Assembly (NCBI GenBank): GCA_022567775.1
Contig: JADFGH010000086.1
Span: 1 to 8,324, forward strand
From: Pseudomonadota bacterium
GTDB taxonomy: Bacteria; Pseudomonadota; Gammaproteobacteria; Steroidobacterales; Woeseiaceae
Direction: 5' to 3'
Length of the DNA stretch: 8,324 nt
Part shown: positions 6,349 to 8,324 of the stretch, piece after piece
Layout: each line of letters starts with the position of its first letter
Numbering within the stretch: the first letter of the stretch is position 1
Translations under genes and position numbers: made by a program
Notes under the pieces: generated by a model
Seen by the model: the letters and a program-made list of their open reading frames with translations, nothing else
Database searches by the model: none
What the model was told of the DNA's origin: nothing

Positions 6349-7422
6349 CCGGGTACGAGGGTGGGCGCTGTGACCAACAGTGTTCCCGAGGTCGAATTGG
6401 TCGATCGCGCGATCTGGTTGCGAGAATCGCAGCGTTTTCGCGACTTGAACTACCGCCAGACCTGGGCCTTCGCGAGCGCGGGCGCCGAGCGCGTAAATGC
6501 GACGAACGAAGCCGTACTGATTCGAGATGGTCACGAGGTCGTCGGTGCGACCAACGTGCGGATCAAGCGAATTCCTTTCTTGAGGGGCGGTATTGCCTAT
6601 ATCACCGGAGGCCCACTTTCGCGAGGAGAGAAGTGGGATAACAAGCGCTCCTTGGACGCATTCGCGGAGTCCCTACGGGCTCTGGCGCGCGAGTACGTGG
6701 AGAAGAGACACCTCACGCTGCGTGCCGTCGCACCGTGTGGACCTGAGGAGTGGAACGAGAACCTCTCTGAGATCTTCGAATCCCACGGCTTCGCCCGAAC
6801 AGAGCGGGCCAGGGATTACTTCACGATCGTGCTCGACCTCACGCGCTCCCTCGAAGATGTGCGTCGCAGCTTTCTCCAAAAGTGGCGCAACTGTCTGAAC
6901 AAGTCGGAACGACAGAACCTCGAGGTGGATTCCGGAACGGACATCGCGTTGCTCGAACGCTTCTCTGCCCTTTTCGGGGACTTCATCGACCGGAAGGGAT
7001 TCTCGGTCGACCTCGAACCTGATTTCTACACTGCGGTACAGCGGAACCACGCAACAGAGGATCAGTTTTTCATCAGCATTGCGGTCCAAGACGGCATCGA
7101 TACCGCAGGGCACGTTTCGAGCATGGACGGAGACACCTGCGTCTACCTCCTCGGCGCGAGCACCCCAGCTGCGATGAAGACCAACGCTGCCTATCTTCTC
7201 CAGTGGAAGACAATCGTCGAAGCCCGTGAACGGGGTATGCACTGGTACGATCTCGGGGGAATCGATCCAGCTGGCAATCCCGGCGTCTACAAATTCAAAC
7301 GCGGGCTGAACGGACGCGAGGTTCGAGCAGCTGGCCCGTATGAACTCCGTCCTCGCGGAATCGACGGGCTTCTGACGAACGCCGCAGAGACCTTGTACCG
7401 TCACCTGGTTCAAAAGAGCTGA
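5950..7422 (+). CDS. Chimeric frame: truncated M23-like/aminotransferase leader joined in frame to a FemAB/GNAT-type transferase
   Basis: ATG 5950 opens a 490-residue frame overlapping the deacylase stop by 14 bases. Residues 1 to about 132 match the M23-like section of large class III aminotransferase fusions: PVIGTDGNAIVLDLS, GFAFGRYAEPRDLY and HMGIDLFCVAGTPVSAPLDG, with zinc-type His84 and Asp88. The remainder, from about residue 141, is a complete FemAB/FemX-like double-GNAT fold of about 350 residues. Supporting segments are ITGGPLSRGEKWDN, SFLQKWRNCLNKSERQNLEV, YLLGAST, LLQWKTIVEARERGMHWYDL, and then GGIDPAGNPGVYKFKRGLNG near the end. FemAB-type enzymes transfer amino acids from aminoacyl-tRNA to peptidoglycan precursors; many relatives lie in exopolysaccharide clusters with unproven acceptors. 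A GTG at 6370 with a good ribosome site could start the transferase alone as a 350-residue protein. I think that is the functional product and the fusion is accidental. The downstream gene begins 7 bases after the stop. Confidence 0.8.
   Translation: MRFNNAAPVIGTDGNAIVLDLSIGSRLRGEAVANLEVEQLGRLIDETMADAGTGFAFGRYAEPRDLYNNDHFASDSTAENRTVHMGIDLFCVAGTPVSAPLDGKVELLANNARKLDYGPMVVLRHQSDSDEPLPGTRVGAVTNSVPEVELVDRAIWLRESQRFRDLNYRQTWAFASAGAERVNATNEAVLIRDGHEVVGATNVRIKRIPFLRGGIAYITGGPLSRGEKWDNKRSLDAFAESLRALAREYVEKRHLTLRAVAPCGPEEWNENLSEIFESHGFARTERARDYFTIVLDLTRSLEDVRRSFLQKWRNCLNKSERQNLEVDSGTDIALLERFSALFGDFIDRKGFSVDLEPDFYTAVQRNHATEDQFFISIAVQDGIDTAGHVSSMDGDTCVYLLGASTPAAMKTNAAYLLQWKTIVEARERGMHWYDLGGIDPAGNPGVYKFKRGLNGREVRAAGPYELRPRGIDGLLTNAAETLYRHLVQKS
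6357..6372 (+). promoter_or_regulatory. Internal ribosome site and GTG start for the FemAB-like part
   Basis: GAGGG at 6357-6361 lies 8 bases before GTG 6370, which is in frame with the transferase and gives a protein of family-typical length (350 residues, 6370-7422). This suggests the incoming gene carried its own translation start, just after the junction. Confidence 0.5.
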
Positions 7423-7429
7423 GGCAGTC

Positions 7430-8324
7430 ATGTCAGACAGAATATCGAGAATCTGCGCAGGGGATCGATCACTGACCGACCTCGTCAATCGCCTGGTAGA
7501 TGTCTCGACGAGAGGCCTGCCCGGGATGTATCACGACGACCGCCGGGTCTTCGCACATACACGGGTGCGCACCGAGCGGGGCCTGGAACTTCGCGGCGTG
7601 AGCCCACGCTATGGCGCCATCGCAATACTCGGGCTGCGACATGTCGACAAGGAGATTCAGATAGCCACGCTGGGCGGAGAGACGGTCCAAGAGTTCGTCG
7701 CGCGTCAGGTGGCCAACATCGACTCTCTGGACAATCTCGGAGACGTAGCTCTCACGACATGGGCAGCGGCGGAGTGCAAAATCCCGGATCTGCCCCGCGC
7801 CCTCGAGCGACTTCGCGTGCTGTGGGGTCAGTCAACGAATACATTCACGGTCGAGGCTGCGTGGACGCTCTCCGCACTCGTCGCTGCAGGGTCACACAAC
7901 GATTCGGACGCTACAGCGGACCAGGTATGGGCCAGTCTCGAAGCGGCGTTTTGCGACGTGGGCAGCGTCTTTCCGCACTGGATCTCCCCGGCTGACGCAC
8001 CGTTCGGACGCGCCCACGTGAGTTGCTTTGCGGACCAGGTCTATCCGATTCAGGCGTTGGCGAGATATCACCTCGCTGTTCACGACGACCGAGCCCTCGA
8101 AATCGCGAACAGTTGCGCGGCGCAGATTTGCCGTTTGCAGGGGGATGGTGGGCAGTGGTGGTGGCACTATGACGCCCGCAACGGAAGCGTGATAGAAGGT
8201 TATCCCGTCTACAGCGTGCATCAGGACGCCATGGCTCCGATGGCCCTCCTTGATTTATTCGATGCCGGTGGCACCGACTTCGCGGCGGAAATTCGCGAGG
8301 GACTCCGCTGGATGGACAGTGCTA
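7430..8324 (+). CDS. Probable alpha/alpha-toroid protein of an envelope or exopolysaccharide cluster (3' partial)
   Basis: From ATG 7430 the frame stays open for 298 codons to the window edge, with GAGG at 7421-7424 five bases before the start and a 7-base gap after the FemAB stop. The protein begins MSDRISRICAGDRSLTDLVN and has no signal peptide, so it is probably cytoplasmic. It is rich in helix-like repeats with small residues at turns (LGDVALTTWAAAE, AAWTLSALVAAG, VYPIQALARYHLAV). It has an aromatic turn GGQWWWHYD at 241-248, followed by GYPVYSVHQDAMAPMALLDL. Such repeats with glycine-tryptophan turns are typical of alpha/alpha toroids, as in terpene-cyclase-like and six-hairpin glycosidase folds. 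I cannot name a family or activity. The pairing with FemAB suggests a polysaccharide or peptidoglycan modification role, which is inference. Leucine codons favour CTC, as in the FemAB part. Confidence 0.75.
   Translation, partial: MSDRISRICAGDRSLTDLVNRLVDVSTRGLPGMYHDDRRVFAHTRVRTERGLELRGVSPRYGAIAILGLRHVDKEIQIATLGGETVQEFVARQVANIDSLDNLGDVALTTWAAAECKIPDLPRALERLRVLWGQSTNTFTVEAAWTLSALVAAGSHNDSDATADQVWASLEAAFCDVGSVFPHWISPADAPFGRAHVSCFADQVYPIQALARYHLAVHDDRALEIANSCAAQICRLQGDGGQWWWHYDARNGSVIEGYPVYSVHQDAMAPMALLDLFDAGGTDFAAEIREGLRWMDSA

Noticed and set aside
6403..6414. 12-base palindrome GATCGCGCGATC near the junction
   Set aside because: It lies inside FemAB coding sequence about 40-80 bases past the breakpoint. 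Such GC-rich palindromes are common by chance.
6250..6450. Mobile-element or integration-site signature at the junction
   Set aside because: I saw no inverted repeats of IS type, no tRNA fragment, no target duplication and no transposase or integrase.
6673..7488. 271-codon open frame on the - strand
   Set aside because: It is antisense to the FemAB-like sequence, whose motifs are clear. The antisense product shows no family features.
7759..7995. 78-codon + strand frame
   Set aside because: It is an out-of-frame shadow of the continuous frame starting at 7430.

Overview
The window reads like a chromosomal segment from a moderately GC-rich Gram-negative bacterium. A gammaproteobacterium of marine or sediment type is my best guess, at low confidence. 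The grounds are a signal-peptidase-I exported peptidase, a lipoprotein with a perfect lipobox (VAGC) and a set of scavenging enzymes. All recognisable genes are on the + strand and tightly packed. I see no rRNA, tRNA, CRISPR array, transposase or integrase.

Layout. (1) Bases 3-473 are the 3' end of a gene whose product ends in a probable beta-sandwich domain with a very acidic loop. (2) Bases 490-861 encode a small metal-binding cupin, 16 bases downstream. (3) Bases 1011-1214 encode a 67-residue protein of unknown role. It has an excellent ribosome-binding site, and its N-terminus looks like the Toprim start of a type IA topoisomerase. (4) Bases 1285-5963 hold three enzymes in an apparent operon: an isopenicillin-N-synthase-type Fe(II)/2-oxoglutarate oxygenase, a secreted S9 peptidase, and a lipoprotein of the N-acyl-D-amino-acid deacylase family. 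An extended -10 promoter lies just upstream. A fourth gene begins at 5950 and overlaps the deacylase stop. It matches the M23-like section that precedes class III aminotransferases in large fusion proteins. (5) Around 6325-6370 that gene breaks off, and the frame runs without a stop into a FemAB/GNAT-type aminoacyltransferase (to 7422). (6) From 7430 to the window edge runs an uninterrupted 298-codon frame, probably an alpha-helical toroid protein, which continues beyond the window.

Working model. Genes 1285-5963 and the 5' part of the fourth gene suggest handling of unusual peptides or acylated/D-amino acids: extracytoplasmic cleavage by the S9 peptidase and deacylase, then cytoplasmic oxidation and perhaps transamination. 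This pathway is inference. The FemAB gene and its partner look like the start of a separate cell-envelope or exopolysaccharide cluster. Leucine codon choice changes at the junction (CTG-rich before, CTC-rich after). This supports horizontal replacement of the 3' half of the fourth gene, or else a chimeric assembly. The junction is the most notable feature of the window.
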